In this document: positions 1-7,921 of the stretch, piece by piece
Layout of the letters: each line of letters starts with the position of its first letter
Position numbering within the stretch: position 1 is the first letter of the stretch
Source of the DNA: Actinomycetota bacterium
Lineage (GTDB): Bacteria > Actinomycetota > Actinomycetes > Nanopelagicales > Nanopelagicaceae
NCBI GenBank assembly: GCA_947451045.1
Contig: CANFXM010000002.1
Coordinates: forward strand, 1-56,583
Direction of reading: 5' to 3'
DNA length: 56,583 nucleotides
The notes under the pieces: generated by a model
What the model was told of the DNA's origin: nothing
What the model saw: the letters and a program-made list of their open reading frames with translations, nothing else
Databases searched by the model: none
Program-made: the position numbers and the translations under genes

Positions 1-1
1 A

Positions 2-193
2 CAACAACCACAAGGTGGCAAAGGTCAACAACCACAAGGTGGCAAAGGTCAACAACCACAAGGTGGCAAAGGTCAACAACCACAAGGTGGCAAAGGTCAA
101 CAACCACAAGGTGGACAAGGACAACAACCACAAGGTGGACAAGGTCAACAACCACAAGGTGGACAAGGTCAACAACCACAAGGTGGACAAGGT
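2..193 (+). repeat. Eight tandem 24-bp coding repeats
   Basis: The unit is CAACAACCACAAGGTGGCAAAGGT and its variant ending GGACAAGGT, in phase with the reading frame. The first four copies encode QQPQGGKG and the last four QQPQGGQG. Copies within each half are nearly base-identical, which indicates recent duplication. There are no spacers, so this is not a CRISPR array. The array probably continues upstream of the window. Confidence 0.95.
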
Positions 194-730
194 CCAACTA
201 ATGACAAATGGACGCAGTGTTATCAGCAAAATGGCGGCAAACTTAGTGGCGTAGTGAGTACAAATGCAACGCAATATATTGCTGGTCCGCCAACATTTGA
301 TGAGACAGCACAAGCTTTAGATTACAAAGTTGCAGCTCCGCACTATTTACCTAATGGTGGTGTATTCCAAGGAACGTATAACTTGCAAATCAGTGACACA
401 TTGGCTCGTTGTCTTTATGGTTTCTCAAATGCGCCAATTAGTGCAACAGTTTCTGTTGTAAGCATTGATGGAACTGCAAAAGTGGCAACAACTGTGGTCA
501 AAGATTCCGGTGGTTTTTTACAATTATCAGCAGCCGGCTTTACTTTCTCTAGTCCAACTATCAGAGTGAAGCTTTTCCAAGAAGCTACTTCTGCATCAAC
601 ATCTAAAACCTCATCAGGCACTTCAGCTAAAACCCCGCCTTCGTCTATTACGTGTATTAAAGGAAAGCTTTCAAAGAAGGTAACTGGGGTCACTCCAAAG
701 TGCCCATCTGGGTACTCTTTAAAAAAGTAA
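2..730 (+). CDS. Secreted/surface protein with Gln-Pro-Gly repeats, 5' end cut by window
   Basis: The reading frame is open from base 2, in frame with the ORF listed at 254, so the listed GTG at 254 is internal and the true start lies before the window. The visible protein opens with eight copies of an 8-residue unit QQPQGG(K/Q)G. A globular beta-rich part of about 130 residues follows, then a Ser/Thr-rich linker and a basic tail with two cysteines (ITCIKGKL...PKCPSGY). Unstructured Gln/Gly repeats before a folded domain suggest an exported surface protein, but the signal peptide would lie outside the window. I recall similar two-Cys basic tails on other secreted proteins of freshwater actinobacteria; I cannot verify that here. 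Function unknown. Confidence 0.8.
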   Translation, partial: QQPQGGKGQQPQGGKGQQPQGGKGQQPQGGKGQQPQGGQGQQPQGGQGQQPQGGQGQQPQGGQGPTNDKWTQCYQQNGGKLSGVVSTNATQYIAGPPTFDETAQALDYKVAAPHYLPNGGVFQGTYNLQISDTLARCLYGFSNAPISATVSVVSIDGTAKVATTVVKDSGGFLQLSAAGFTFSSPTIRVKLFQEATSASTSKTSSGTSAKTPPSSITCIKGKLSKKVTGVTPKCPSGYSLKK

Positions 731-765
731 TAACCTGAATCGCAAGCCAAATACCGAGAAGGTAA

Positions 766-2640
766 ATGGTGAGGTTAGATAATGAGGGCATGAAGAGAAA
801 AGTAGTTATTGCATTCGCTCTTGTGTTCTCTTCCCTTGCCTCACTTCCAGTGGCCATGGGTACTACAACACTTTTGGGATCAATCGGCGCCATAACAACA
901 ACTCTTGATCAAGGCACCGTAACCGTTGTAGCACCCACAACAAATTCGCCAGGAGCCTTTACTCTTTCATTTGATAATCCAGCGATTGCAACCGCAAAAG
1001 GCCTAGTAGTTACATTGCTATCACCCGGAACAACGAGAATTACTTTTACTCAAGCAGCTAGTGGTGCTTATGGCAGCGCAACTCGAACTGTGCAATTTTA
1101 TGTGCGACCTGGAACACCAACACTCGGGGCATTTGCTTCCAAAACTGTTTTACTCAACGTTGGCTCACTTTTGCTCACCGCACCCACTTCAAATTCAAAA
1201 GGCTCGTGGTCATACACATCTTCTGATCCAACCATCGCAGCAGTTGCCGGAAATAAAGTAACTCTTCTCGATGGCGGGAAAGTAACAATAACCGCAACTC
1301 AAGCTGCGACAGCAGAGTGGTTGACTGCAAAAACAACAATGGAATTAACAATTACAGCGGTTACTCCAACACTGGGAACATTTACGAATATAACTTTGAC
1401 TATAGATAGCATCGCGAAAGTTGATCTCACACCGCCAACTTCGAATTCAGTAGGTGGGTGGACATTCACATCGAGTAATCCAGCTGTTGCAACAATTTCT
1501 GGAGTAACACTGACACCTTTGCAGGCTGGAACTACAACGGTTACCGCGAAGCAATCGCCTTCCGGTGGTTTTAGTTCAGGTAAAACGAGCATGGTAGTAA
1601 CTGTTTTGGCTGCCGATCCCGTTGTTGGCGCACTCAATGACATCACTGTCGTGCAAAATGCAACTTCGTCGCCTTCTATTTCTTTAGTAGTTCCAACATC
1701 AAATTCTGCAGGTACGTGGTCACTAACTTCCTCTGATCCAAAAGTTGTATCTATTGATGGAAATAATGCTCAAATCAATGCCCCGGGTAAATCTACGATC
1801 ACGGCTCGACAAGCAGCTTCAGCAAAGTTTGGGCCATCTAAGCCAGTAACGATGACATTTACCGTAAAAGGAACTCCGACTTACTCTGCGTTACCTAATT
1901 TGGAAAAACTTGCTGGTGATCCAGATGTAGTTATAACGAACCCTGTTTCAAAATCTGATGGCGCATGGACTTACGTTTCAAGTGATTCCAAAATCGCAAC
2001 GATTTCTGGAAACACAATCAAACTTGGTGACGCGGGTCTTGTAACAATCACACTTACACAAGCAGCAGCGCCTTATTGGGTGGCTGGGACAACACAATTT
2101 ACGATTCGTGTTCTCGGGGTTACACCAACAATTGGAACTTTTGATGCCCAACAAATATCTATGGGGGATTCGCAATCAAAGATCAAAAACCCAACCTCTA
2201 ATTCACCAGGTCAATGGAGCTATTCGGTCCTTGATGAAAAAGTTGCGAAAGTTGTCAATGGAGTTGTTGTAGCCGTTGCGCCAGGAAAGACGACGCTTTC
2301 AGCAACACAGGCACCCGGTGGAAAATATGGCCAGTCAAATATGGTTCAAACAACTTTAACGGTAATTGGAAAAGCAATAACTCCGACACCTTCTCCAACG
2401 CCTTCCGCTACTGCGACACCTAAGCCCTCTGTTCCGGCAGAAACAACTACCGCGCTCAAAGTTGTAGTTGTAAAGCGTGTGATGACAATTTCGGTAACTG
2501 GTTCAAAAACTGGACTGCGAATTAGAATTAACGGTGTCAATGCCAAGATTGGTAAGAACACGGTTTCTGCTGGAACAAAGACAGTAATTGCTACCTTAGG
2601 CACAAAAGTTATCTATATGAAAGCCTTTGTAATCAAGTAA
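766..2640 (+). CDS. Secreted multi-domain Ig-like (Big-type) repeat protein
   Basis: A 624-residue protein with an N-terminal signal peptide (KVVIAFALVFSSLASLPVAMG) and six successive repeats of about 80-85 residues. Each repeat carries a core like PTSNS.G.W.(Y/F)TSS(D/N)P.(I/V)A and ends in TI(T/A).TQA, the pattern of bacterial Ig-like (Big) domains. A Pro/Thr-rich linker (TPTPSPTPSATATPKPS) and a C-terminal domain of about 70 residues follow. ATG at 766 is preceded by GAGAAGG at very short spacing. ATG at 790 gives a cleaner signal peptide and may be the real start. It lies 35 bp after another secreted repeat protein on the same strand. A surface or adhesive role is inferred; no catalytic motif is visible. 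Confidence 0.85.
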   Translation: MVRLDNEGMKRKVVIAFALVFSSLASLPVAMGTTTLLGSIGAITTTLDQGTVTVVAPTTNSPGAFTLSFDNPAIATAKGLVVTLLSPGTTRITFTQAASGAYGSATRTVQFYVRPGTPTLGAFASKTVLLNVGSLLLTAPTSNSKGSWSYTSSDPTIAAVAGNKVTLLDGGKVTITATQAATAEWLTAKTTMELTITAVTPTLGTFTNITLTIDSIAKVDLTPPTSNSVGGWTFTSSNPAVATISGVTLTPLQAGTTTVTAKQSPSGGFSSGKTSMVVTVLAADPVVGALNDITVVQNATSSPSISLVVPTSNSAGTWSLTSSDPKVVSIDGNNAQINAPGKSTITARQAASAKFGPSKPVTMTFTVKGTPTYSALPNLEKLAGDPDVVITNPVSKSDGAWTYVSSDSKIATISGNTIKLGDAGLVTITLTQAAAPYWVAGTTQFTIRVLGVTPTIGTFDAQQISMGDSQSKIKNPTSNSPGQWSYSVLDEKVAKVVNGVVVAVAPGKTTLSATQAPGGKYGQSNMVQTTLTVIGKAITPTPSPTPSATATPKPSVPAETTTALKVVVVKRVMTISVTGSKTGLRIRINGVNAKIGKNTVSAGTKTVIATLGTKVIYMKAFVIK

Positions 2641-2641
2641 T

Positions 2642-2968
2642 TTATTTTTCTCGATCTTCTCTTTCAAAAGCTTCAAGGTCTGGTTTTGGAATCTGGGGAA
2701 CATCCCCCCGCATAAGTCGTTTCCATAAATAGATTGCAATTCCCGCAAAAAGGGGCCATTCAAATGTGTAAACCCACGCACGCCAATTGCCGCTTTGAGC
2801 ACGACCAAATTCAAACCATCCCGCCCACATGCATGCTGGAAAAACACAAATCAAAGTAGCTGTCAAAATTATTTTTTGTTTTTGAGATGGCTCTCCAGTT
2901 GATTTCTCTTTGGTTGGATCTAATTCATCGCGAACCCATTGAGGTGCCTGGAACTCATCCTTATCCAT
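2642..2968 (-). CDS. Small membrane protein downstream of ctaG
   Basis: A 108-residue protein with a charged hydrophilic N-terminus (about 30 residues), two predicted membrane segments (about 32-50 and 66-84) and a charged C-terminal tail. Its start codon overlaps the ctaG stop by one base (TAATG), so the two are almost certainly one transcript and translationally coupled. The operon position suggests a role linked to cytochrome oxidase assembly. I do not recognise a named family. The gene ends one base from the stop of the convergent Ig-like gene. Confidence 0.7.
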   Translation of the reverse strand: MDKDEFQAPQWVRDELDPTKEKSTGEPSQKQKIILTATLICVFPACMWAGWFEFGRAQSGNWRAWVYTFEWPLFAGIAIYLWKRLMRGDVPQIPKPDLEAFEREDREK

Positions 2969-3798
2969 TATTCGAAATCTCGAATCATTTTCTTCTCTGC
3001 AGCAATCTCAGCATCAACTTCGATTGATTTTAGTTCCTCAGATTTAATCCAGTTGTAGACAGCAAATGCCATCCAAACAGTGTCAATGATCATTGCGCCA
3101 GACCACATAAGTGAGCCACCTCGACGTTGATCCGTGAGTTCGTACATGTTGTCGTAAAGGGAGCCTGGGTTTGTGTAAATAAAGAACCCAGTCAATGTTT
3201 CAGGCACCATCATGAGAAAAAGTGAAATCACAGAAAATGCAGGTGACATTCGTCGATTAGTCAGATTGCGATCCAATAGATTGAAATAAAAGAAATAGGG
3301 TAAAAGAATATAAAGAGGAACTTCGAAATATGTATGTGCCCAAGGGTGATTCATGATGTATCCGTGTGGAACTGGAAGGTGCACACCAATCATCAACGCG
3401 GCATATAAGAGCCAGCTAATCCAAGGATTAGTAAGAGTTATAAAAATACGATTCGTAGGATGGAATGTATTGGGAGTGCCAAGCACTAGAAGCGGGCCGC
3501 TAATCATCATCAACGTAATGTGCTGAGTCATGTGTAATGAGAAATAATCCATCGCGCGAGCGCCAACTGGAGTTATAAGAACAGCAAGAATTGAACTCAA
3601 TCCAGAGAAGAAAAATACCTGTTGACGCAACGTGACGCTGTGTTCAGACTTTTTAGTTTCACGTATATATATGTATGCAATCAAAAATAGAGGAATTAGA
3701 ATTTCGGGGGCTAATTGCCACGAATTCCAAACACTAATGTTGTGATGATGCATATCCATGATTGAGGCAGGGTAGACCCGATTTGAGAAATTGTGCAC
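2968..3798 (-). CDS. ctaG: Cytochrome c oxidase assembly factor, caa3-type CtaG family
   Basis: An integral membrane protein of about 276 residues with roughly seven hydrophobic segments. It shows the family's conserved region (FSLHMTQHITLMMISGPLLVLG, then HPTNR and HPWAHTYFEVPLYI). CtaG proteins of this family are needed for CuB insertion or assembly of heme-copper oxidases. Histidines near the N-terminus (MDMHHHN) and in HMTQH are possible copper ligands. The listed start is GTG; ATG codons at residues 14 and 16 are plausible alternatives, and none has a good ribosome-binding site. It is divergent from the oxidase operon, which agrees with the assignment. Confidence 0.87.
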   Translation of the reverse strand: MHNFSNRVYPASIMDMHHHNISVWNSWQLAPEILIPLFLIAYIYIRETKKSEHSVTLRQQVFFFSGLSSILAVLITPVGARAMDYFSLHMTQHITLMMISGPLLVLGTPNTFHPTNRIFITLTNPWISWLLYAALMIGVHLPVPHGYIMNHPWAHTYFEVPLYILLPYFFYFNLLDRNLTNRRMSPAFSVISLFLMMVPETLTGFFIYTNPGSLYDNMYELTDQRRGGSLMWSGAMIIDTVWMAFAVYNWIKSEELKSIEVDAEIAAEKKMIRDFE

Positions 3799-3921
3799 AA
3801 AAAATAATGATTTAAGATCTTTCTGAGAAATAACTGAGAGTGAGTGCTATCCCTCAGGCAAGATTTCACCTTATTTTGTGCTTTGCAGTAATAACTTCAA
3901 CGTGTACCCTCCTGTGAACAC

Positions 3922-3941
3922 ACTCACATTTCGGTGTGAGT
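3922..3941. other. Inverted repeat upstream of the oxidase operon
   Basis: ACTCACA-TTTCGG-TGTGAGT is a perfect 7-bp inverted repeat with a 6-nt loop, followed by TTT. It lies in the 175-bp space between ctaG and the cupredoxin gene, about 33 bp before the latter's start. It could be an operator or a leader hairpin of the plus-strand operon. No upstream plus-strand gene reads into it, so it is not an obvious terminator. Confidence 0.5.
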
Positions 3942-3973
3942 TTTCTGCATCCACTGTCAAAAAAGGGGCATAG

Positions 3974-4663
3974 ATGAATAAGCGGATTATCGCCGCATTC
4001 GGAACCGTGATCTTAGGCGCAGCAGTTATCGCTGGAATCGGAACGTATGTGGCATCGGCAAAGAATGATTCACGAGTACTTGCGGCAACAGCTGCGGGAA
4101 CCATGGATACACCTCAAGGAACTTTGCCTCACTACACATTAGCTATTTCTACTTATCCAGACAGCATGGCGGGTAGTCACGGTAAAGATGGTGGCGCACA
4201 TCCCGGATACGTAACGTATGGCCCTGTAACTAATTTTGAAGTGCCAGCACACTCGGCAATTACTATCACTGTCACAAATTATGATAGTGGTGAAAGTTTG
4301 AACAACGATTATTTCAGAGTTGTACGCGGAACCGTCGGTGGAACGGCAACCCTCAATGGAGAAGTAATTCGCTCAATCCCAACAGATAAAGTTGGACACA
4401 CTTTTACAGTTCATGGAATGGCTAATGAAAATTCAGAACTTTTCTTTAGCGTCCCACTAAAGGCTGTTCCTGAAGAAAATATGCCTGAAGAGGGATACAC
4501 AAAGAAGCCAAACGTCACGACATTCACTGTTATCACTGGTAATGCTGGAGAGTACGTATGGAACTGTGAATATCCATGTGGTGATGGAACGATTGCAAAA
4601 TTTGGCGCAGTCATGTCAACAATGGGTTATATGTCCGGCCACTTCAACGTCGTGAATAGCTAA
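3974..4663 (+). CDS. Membrane-anchored cupredoxin-like protein with degenerate CuA-type motif
   Basis: A 229-residue protein with one N-terminal membrane anchor or signal (about 5-29) and a cupredoxin-like beta domain. Possible metal ligands are the two histidines in GHTFTVHG, the pair of cysteines in WNCEYPCGDG, and Met/His in MSTMGYMSGHF. C-x3-C-G matches the spacing of the binuclear CuA site, but the His expected four residues after the second Cys is Thr here. It stands 11 bp before ctaC, first in the oxidase operon, preceded by AAGGGG. It may be an electron-transfer or copper-delivery partner of the oxidase. The family is recognised only at fold level. Confidence 0.75.
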   Translation: MNKRIIAAFGTVILGAAVIAGIGTYVASAKNDSRVLAATAAGTMDTPQGTLPHYTLAISTYPDSMAGSHGKDGGAHPGYVTYGPVTNFEVPAHSAITITVTNYDSGESLNNDYFRVVRGTVGGTATLNGEVIRSIPTDKVGHTFTVHGMANENSELFFSVPLKAVPEENMPEEGYTKKPNVTTFTVITGNAGEYVWNCEYPCGDGTIAKFGAVMSTMGYMSGHFNVVNS

Positions 4664-4674
4664 GGGGCGCGAAT

Positions 4675-5442
4675 ATGTCACTCGATACTGAAAAAACTCC
4701 ACAATGGTGGAAGAAGAAAGATGTTAAGCAAACATTTGTAATTTGGGTAATCCTTACTCCAATTATTGGATATGTCGGATCGACAGTTCAAATTCGTTCG
4801 ATGGGCGCACCTGCATCAGAGACAATGGCGAGCGTTATCAACCTCATGGGACTTTTCACATGGGTAGCAGCACCGGTTGCAGCATTGGTTGGAGCAATGT
4901 GTTTGACAACTTTGCTTACAAAGAGTCACTATGGCGATAACCCGCCACATGAGGCCGAGAATGAAATTCGTAACTCTCCTCGCGCAAATGCAATCTGGGT
5001 TTCAATATCAGCTCTTCTTTGTTTGTTCGCACTAGTTGTCGGATTAATCGTGCTTCAAAAAGATGCTGGAGCACTTACTGATAAAGCAGCGATGAATATT
5101 AATGTCACTGGTCAACAGTGGGTTTGGAACTATGACTACGAAAATGGAGCGAGAAGTTCCGTTCTTTACCTTCCAGTCAATAAACCTGTGGTCTTTCATG
5201 TAACAAGCAAAGATGTAAAGCACTCTTTCTGGGTAGTTCAAATGGGCATAAAGATTGATGCGAATCCAGGCTACGTAACTGAGACAGCGGTTACTCCGAA
5301 CAAGATTGGCGTGTTTGATATTAGGTGCGCCGAACTTTGCGGATTGCTTCATGCATACATGCAAAATAAAGTTCACGTTGTAAGTCAGGCTGATTACGAC
5401 GCGTGGGTAAAAACTAATGCGACAACGGAGGCAGCAGCCTGA
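4675..5442 (+). CDS. ctaC: Cytochrome c oxidase subunit II (CuA subunit)
   Basis: A 255-residue protein that accepts electrons from cytochrome c at a binuclear CuA centre and passes them to subunit I. The CuA ligands are visible: His in VKHSFW and the CAELCGLLHAYM block (C-x-E-x-C-x3-H-x2-M). The aromatic stretch QQWVWNYDYE corresponds to the electron-entry Trp region. Three hydrophobic segments (about 20-38, 52-82, 100-124) precede the CuA domain, one more than the usual two. No lipobox or cleavable signal is evident, and no fused cytochrome c domain is present. The stop overlaps the ctaD start (TGATG), implying coupling. Confidence 0.95.
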   Translation: MSLDTEKTPQWWKKKDVKQTFVIWVILTPIIGYVGSTVQIRSMGAPASETMASVINLMGLFTWVAAPVAALVGAMCLTTLLTKSHYGDNPPHEAENEIRNSPRANAIWVSISALLCLFALVVGLIVLQKDAGALTDKAAMNINVTGQQWVWNYDYENGARSSVLYLPVNKPVVFHVTSKDVKHSFWVVQMGIKIDANPGYVTETAVTPNKIGVFDIRCAELCGLLHAYMQNKVHVVSQADYDAWVKTNATTEAAA

Positions 5443-7322
5443 TGACAACAACAATGGATCGACCAGCATCGGCACCAGGACAATCTCGCAGAAGTAAGCC
5501 ACTCATTGAGAGACTTAATATCTTCACCGCATTAGCGCTAGGTGCAATAAGCGCACTAGTTGTTTGGCAGTTAGCTTTGCACTTCTTGCCACAACTCCCA
5601 GACGGTCAACAGTATTTCAACCGCGAAGACAAGATCACGCTACTTTCAATGGTTGCATGGTTTATTGGATTCATGACTGGAATTGGAGCCCTTATAGGTC
5701 CATTCCGTTGGTTGATGGGTAAAGATCTTTCACATGATGAAAATATGTTTTATGCTGGAAAAGATTTAGGCGTAAAGCGTTATTTCCGCTACACAACAGA
5801 TCACAAAGTCGTGGGTATTCAATATCTTGTAATGACAATGTTGATTTTCTTTATTGGTGGAACACTTGCGATGCTTATCCGTACAAACTTGGGTCATCCT
5901 CAAGGAGGCTGGATTCATCCTCAGGCATATAACTCCATTGTTGGTACTCACGGAATCATCATGATTGTTGGAACAATCATTATGGTGACAGGACCATTTG
6001 GTAACTTCATTATGCCAATCATGATCGGTGCTCGCGATATGGCATTCCCTCGTTTGAATGCTTTGAGCTTCTGGCTCATCGTTGCAGCTGCTGTTCCATT
6101 GATTTGGGGTCAGTTCATTGGTGGCATCACTACCGGTTGGACTGCATACAACCCACTTGCTTCTCAAGCACCATTGGGAATGGATGGATACATCATGTTT
6201 ATTTGTATCTTTGCTATTTCTACAATGGTTGCAGGCGCAAATATCACAACAACAGTTATTCGTATGCGCGCAAAGGGTATGACCTGGAATCGCACACCAA
6301 TCTTTATTTACGGAACTGTGGCATCAGTTGCTCTCGCACTTCCTGCATTCCCAGTCTTCTTCTTGTCACAAATTATGTCGGCAATGGATCGTGCGCTTGG
6401 CACATCTTTCTATGACACAACACATGGTGGCAGTGGTTGGTTATACGAGAATCTTTTCTGGATTATGGGTCACCCAGAGGTGTACGTAATTCTTATACCT
6501 GCAGTTGCAGCGCTTATGGAGATGGCTCCGGTCTTCGCCCGTAATCCGCTCTTTAGCTTTAATATTGCTGTGTTAGGTATTGCAGGAATTTCTGGTCTAT
6601 CAGTTCTCGTATGGGCACACCATATGTACATGGCCGGATGGGCCCCACTTCTTAATGCACCATTTATGTTGACGACAGAATTGATTTCGATTCCAACCGG
6701 AATGCTCTTCTTGGTTCTGGTGGGCACGTTATGGCGCGGCAGACTATGGGTCACAATGCCAATGGCATCAATTTTTGCGTTGCTCTGGAACTTTATGATT
6801 GGTGGAATTACTGGAATTTATCTTTCAGATGTTCCAGCAGATGCCTTCTTGCACGGTTCAATGTATGTAACCGCGCACTTCCATTACACATTGATGGGCG
6901 CAGGACTTACAGGCGCACTTGCATCTCTCGTGTATTGGTTCCCAAAAATGACTGGTCGTATGTTTGATAAGAAGCTAAGTTGGATTTCATTCTGGATGGT
7001 TCAGATTGGCTTCAACGTAGCGTTTATGGGCATGTTCTTAGTTGGCCTTGCTGGTCAACCACGTCGTGTTGAAACATATGCAAAGATGTTTAGTCGCGGT
7101 AACTTGATTACAACGATTGGTGCGTATGTCATCATGGCAGGAATGCTCGTACTTCTACATGGAGTTATTTCATCATGGCGACACGGTGTGAAAGCACCAA
7201 TGAATCCATGGCAAGCAAAGACTTTAGAGTGGAGTGTTGCTAACCCAATTCCACTTGAAAACTTTGATGTTCTCCCAGTAGTTACAGCCGATGCTTACGG
7301 ATATGGAAAGGCAAAGTCATGA
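5442..7322 (+). CDS. ctaD: Cytochrome c oxidase subunit I, divergent A-type
   Basis: A 626-residue catalytic subunit that reduces O2 to water at the heme a3/CuB site. Visible ligands: a heme a His in GTHG, CuB His344 and Tyr348 in GHPEVY, CuB His393/His394 in AHHMY, and His479/His481 in AHFHY. D-channel residues are kept (Asp and Asn in ARDMAFPRLNA; Glu346 in GHPE), as is PRR. The K-channel Lys position after PTG reads PTGML, so Leu422 replaces Lys, and the usual His-Asp of the Mg site is His471-Gly472. Two extra membrane segments precede the canonical first helix (YTTDHKVVG). These substitutions are unusual for the A family. Confidence 0.95.
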   Translation: MTTTMDRPASAPGQSRRSKPLIERLNIFTALALGAISALVVWQLALHFLPQLPDGQQYFNREDKITLLSMVAWFIGFMTGIGALIGPFRWLMGKDLSHDENMFYAGKDLGVKRYFRYTTDHKVVGIQYLVMTMLIFFIGGTLAMLIRTNLGHPQGGWIHPQAYNSIVGTHGIIMIVGTIIMVTGPFGNFIMPIMIGARDMAFPRLNALSFWLIVAAAVPLIWGQFIGGITTGWTAYNPLASQAPLGMDGYIMFICIFAISTMVAGANITTTVIRMRAKGMTWNRTPIFIYGTVASVALALPAFPVFFLSQIMSAMDRALGTSFYDTTHGGSGWLYENLFWIMGHPEVYVILIPAVAALMEMAPVFARNPLFSFNIAVLGIAGISGLSVLVWAHHMYMAGWAPLLNAPFMLTTELISIPTGMLFLVLVGTLWRGRLWVTMPMASIFALLWNFMIGGITGIYLSDVPADAFLHGSMYVTAHFHYTLMGAGLTGALASLVYWFPKMTGRMFDKKLSWISFWMVQIGFNVAFMGMFLVGLAGQPRRVETYAKMFSRGNLITTIGAYVIMAGMLVLLHGVISSWRHGVKAPMNPWQAKTLEWSVANPIPLENFDVLPVVTADAYGYGKAKS

Positions 7323-7921
7323 GCGTAGAAACACATGCACATCACGAACATCCTGATGTTGTTGGAAGTCGCAACCGCCTAGGAGTAATTCTGATTCTGG
7401 TTGCAGATATCGCCTTTGCACTCAGCATGCTCTTTGTTTATTTCTATCTTCGAATGCAAAATGTCAACGATATGTGGCTTCCAAAAGCTACTGCTGATGT
7501 TCCTGCGACAACTCCTATTTCTAGTTCTACCGGCTACACAATTACTGCGATCATGGCAGTTGGATTACTTGCTCATTTTTATGGGCTCAAAGGAATTCAA
7601 GCTAAGAATCAAACGCAGTTGAAACTTGGCGGACAAGTCGCTTTGATTCTTTCCCTAGTTGGCCTTGGATACCAATTCAACACAATTGCTAGCTCACCAT
7701 TCACTTTCAATTCTGGTGGATATGCATCATGTTTCTATTTGATAACTATCTTGAACTTCGTCCACATAGTTTTGACTGTTTTCATCGCACTGGGCAATTG
7801 GAATCGTTCACGACTTGGACTTTATAAAGCCGATCACTGGCACGTCAATATCGTCAACGTGTGGTGGATCTGGATGACTGTGTCATCATTACTAGGTGCC
7901 TTCGCTCTCTCCTTCACCTAA
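7319..7921 (+). CDS. ctaE: Cytochrome c oxidase subunit III
   Basis: A 200-residue, five-helix membrane protein of the short subunit III type. It carries the N-terminal SRNRLGVILILVADIAF helix and the C-terminal DHWHVNIVNVWWIWMTVSS helix typical of the family (WHxVxxxWxxxF-like). Its start overlaps the ctaD stop by four bases (ATGA), so it is translated with subunit I. Subunit III supports proton uptake and stability of the oxidase. No separate subunit IV (ctaF) gene is found beside it, unlike the usual actinobacterial ctaC-ctaF arrangement. Confidence 0.93.
   Translation: MSVETHAHHEHPDVVGSRNRLGVILILVADIAFALSMLFVYFYLRMQNVNDMWLPKATADVPATTPISSSTGYTITAIMAVGLLAHFYGLKGIQAKNQTQLKLGGQVALILSLVGLGYQFNTIASSPFTFNSGGYASCFYLITILNFVHIVLTVFIALGNWNRSRLGLYKADHWHVNIVNVWWIWMTVSSLLGAFALSFT

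Noticed and set aside
2-193. Possible CRISPR array
   Set aside because: The 24-bp units are directly adjacent with no spacers and are in coding phase.
15-254. ORF with MAKVNNHKV repeats at the left edge
   Set aside because: It is an out-of-frame reading of the 24-bp repeats; the frame starting at base 2 is open across the repeats and continues into the downstream folded domain.
1299-1646. Antisense ORF in the Ig-like gene, and similar antisense ORFs throughout the track
   Set aside because: They mirror the codon pattern of confident genes on the other strand, with no motifs, signal peptides or start signals of their own.
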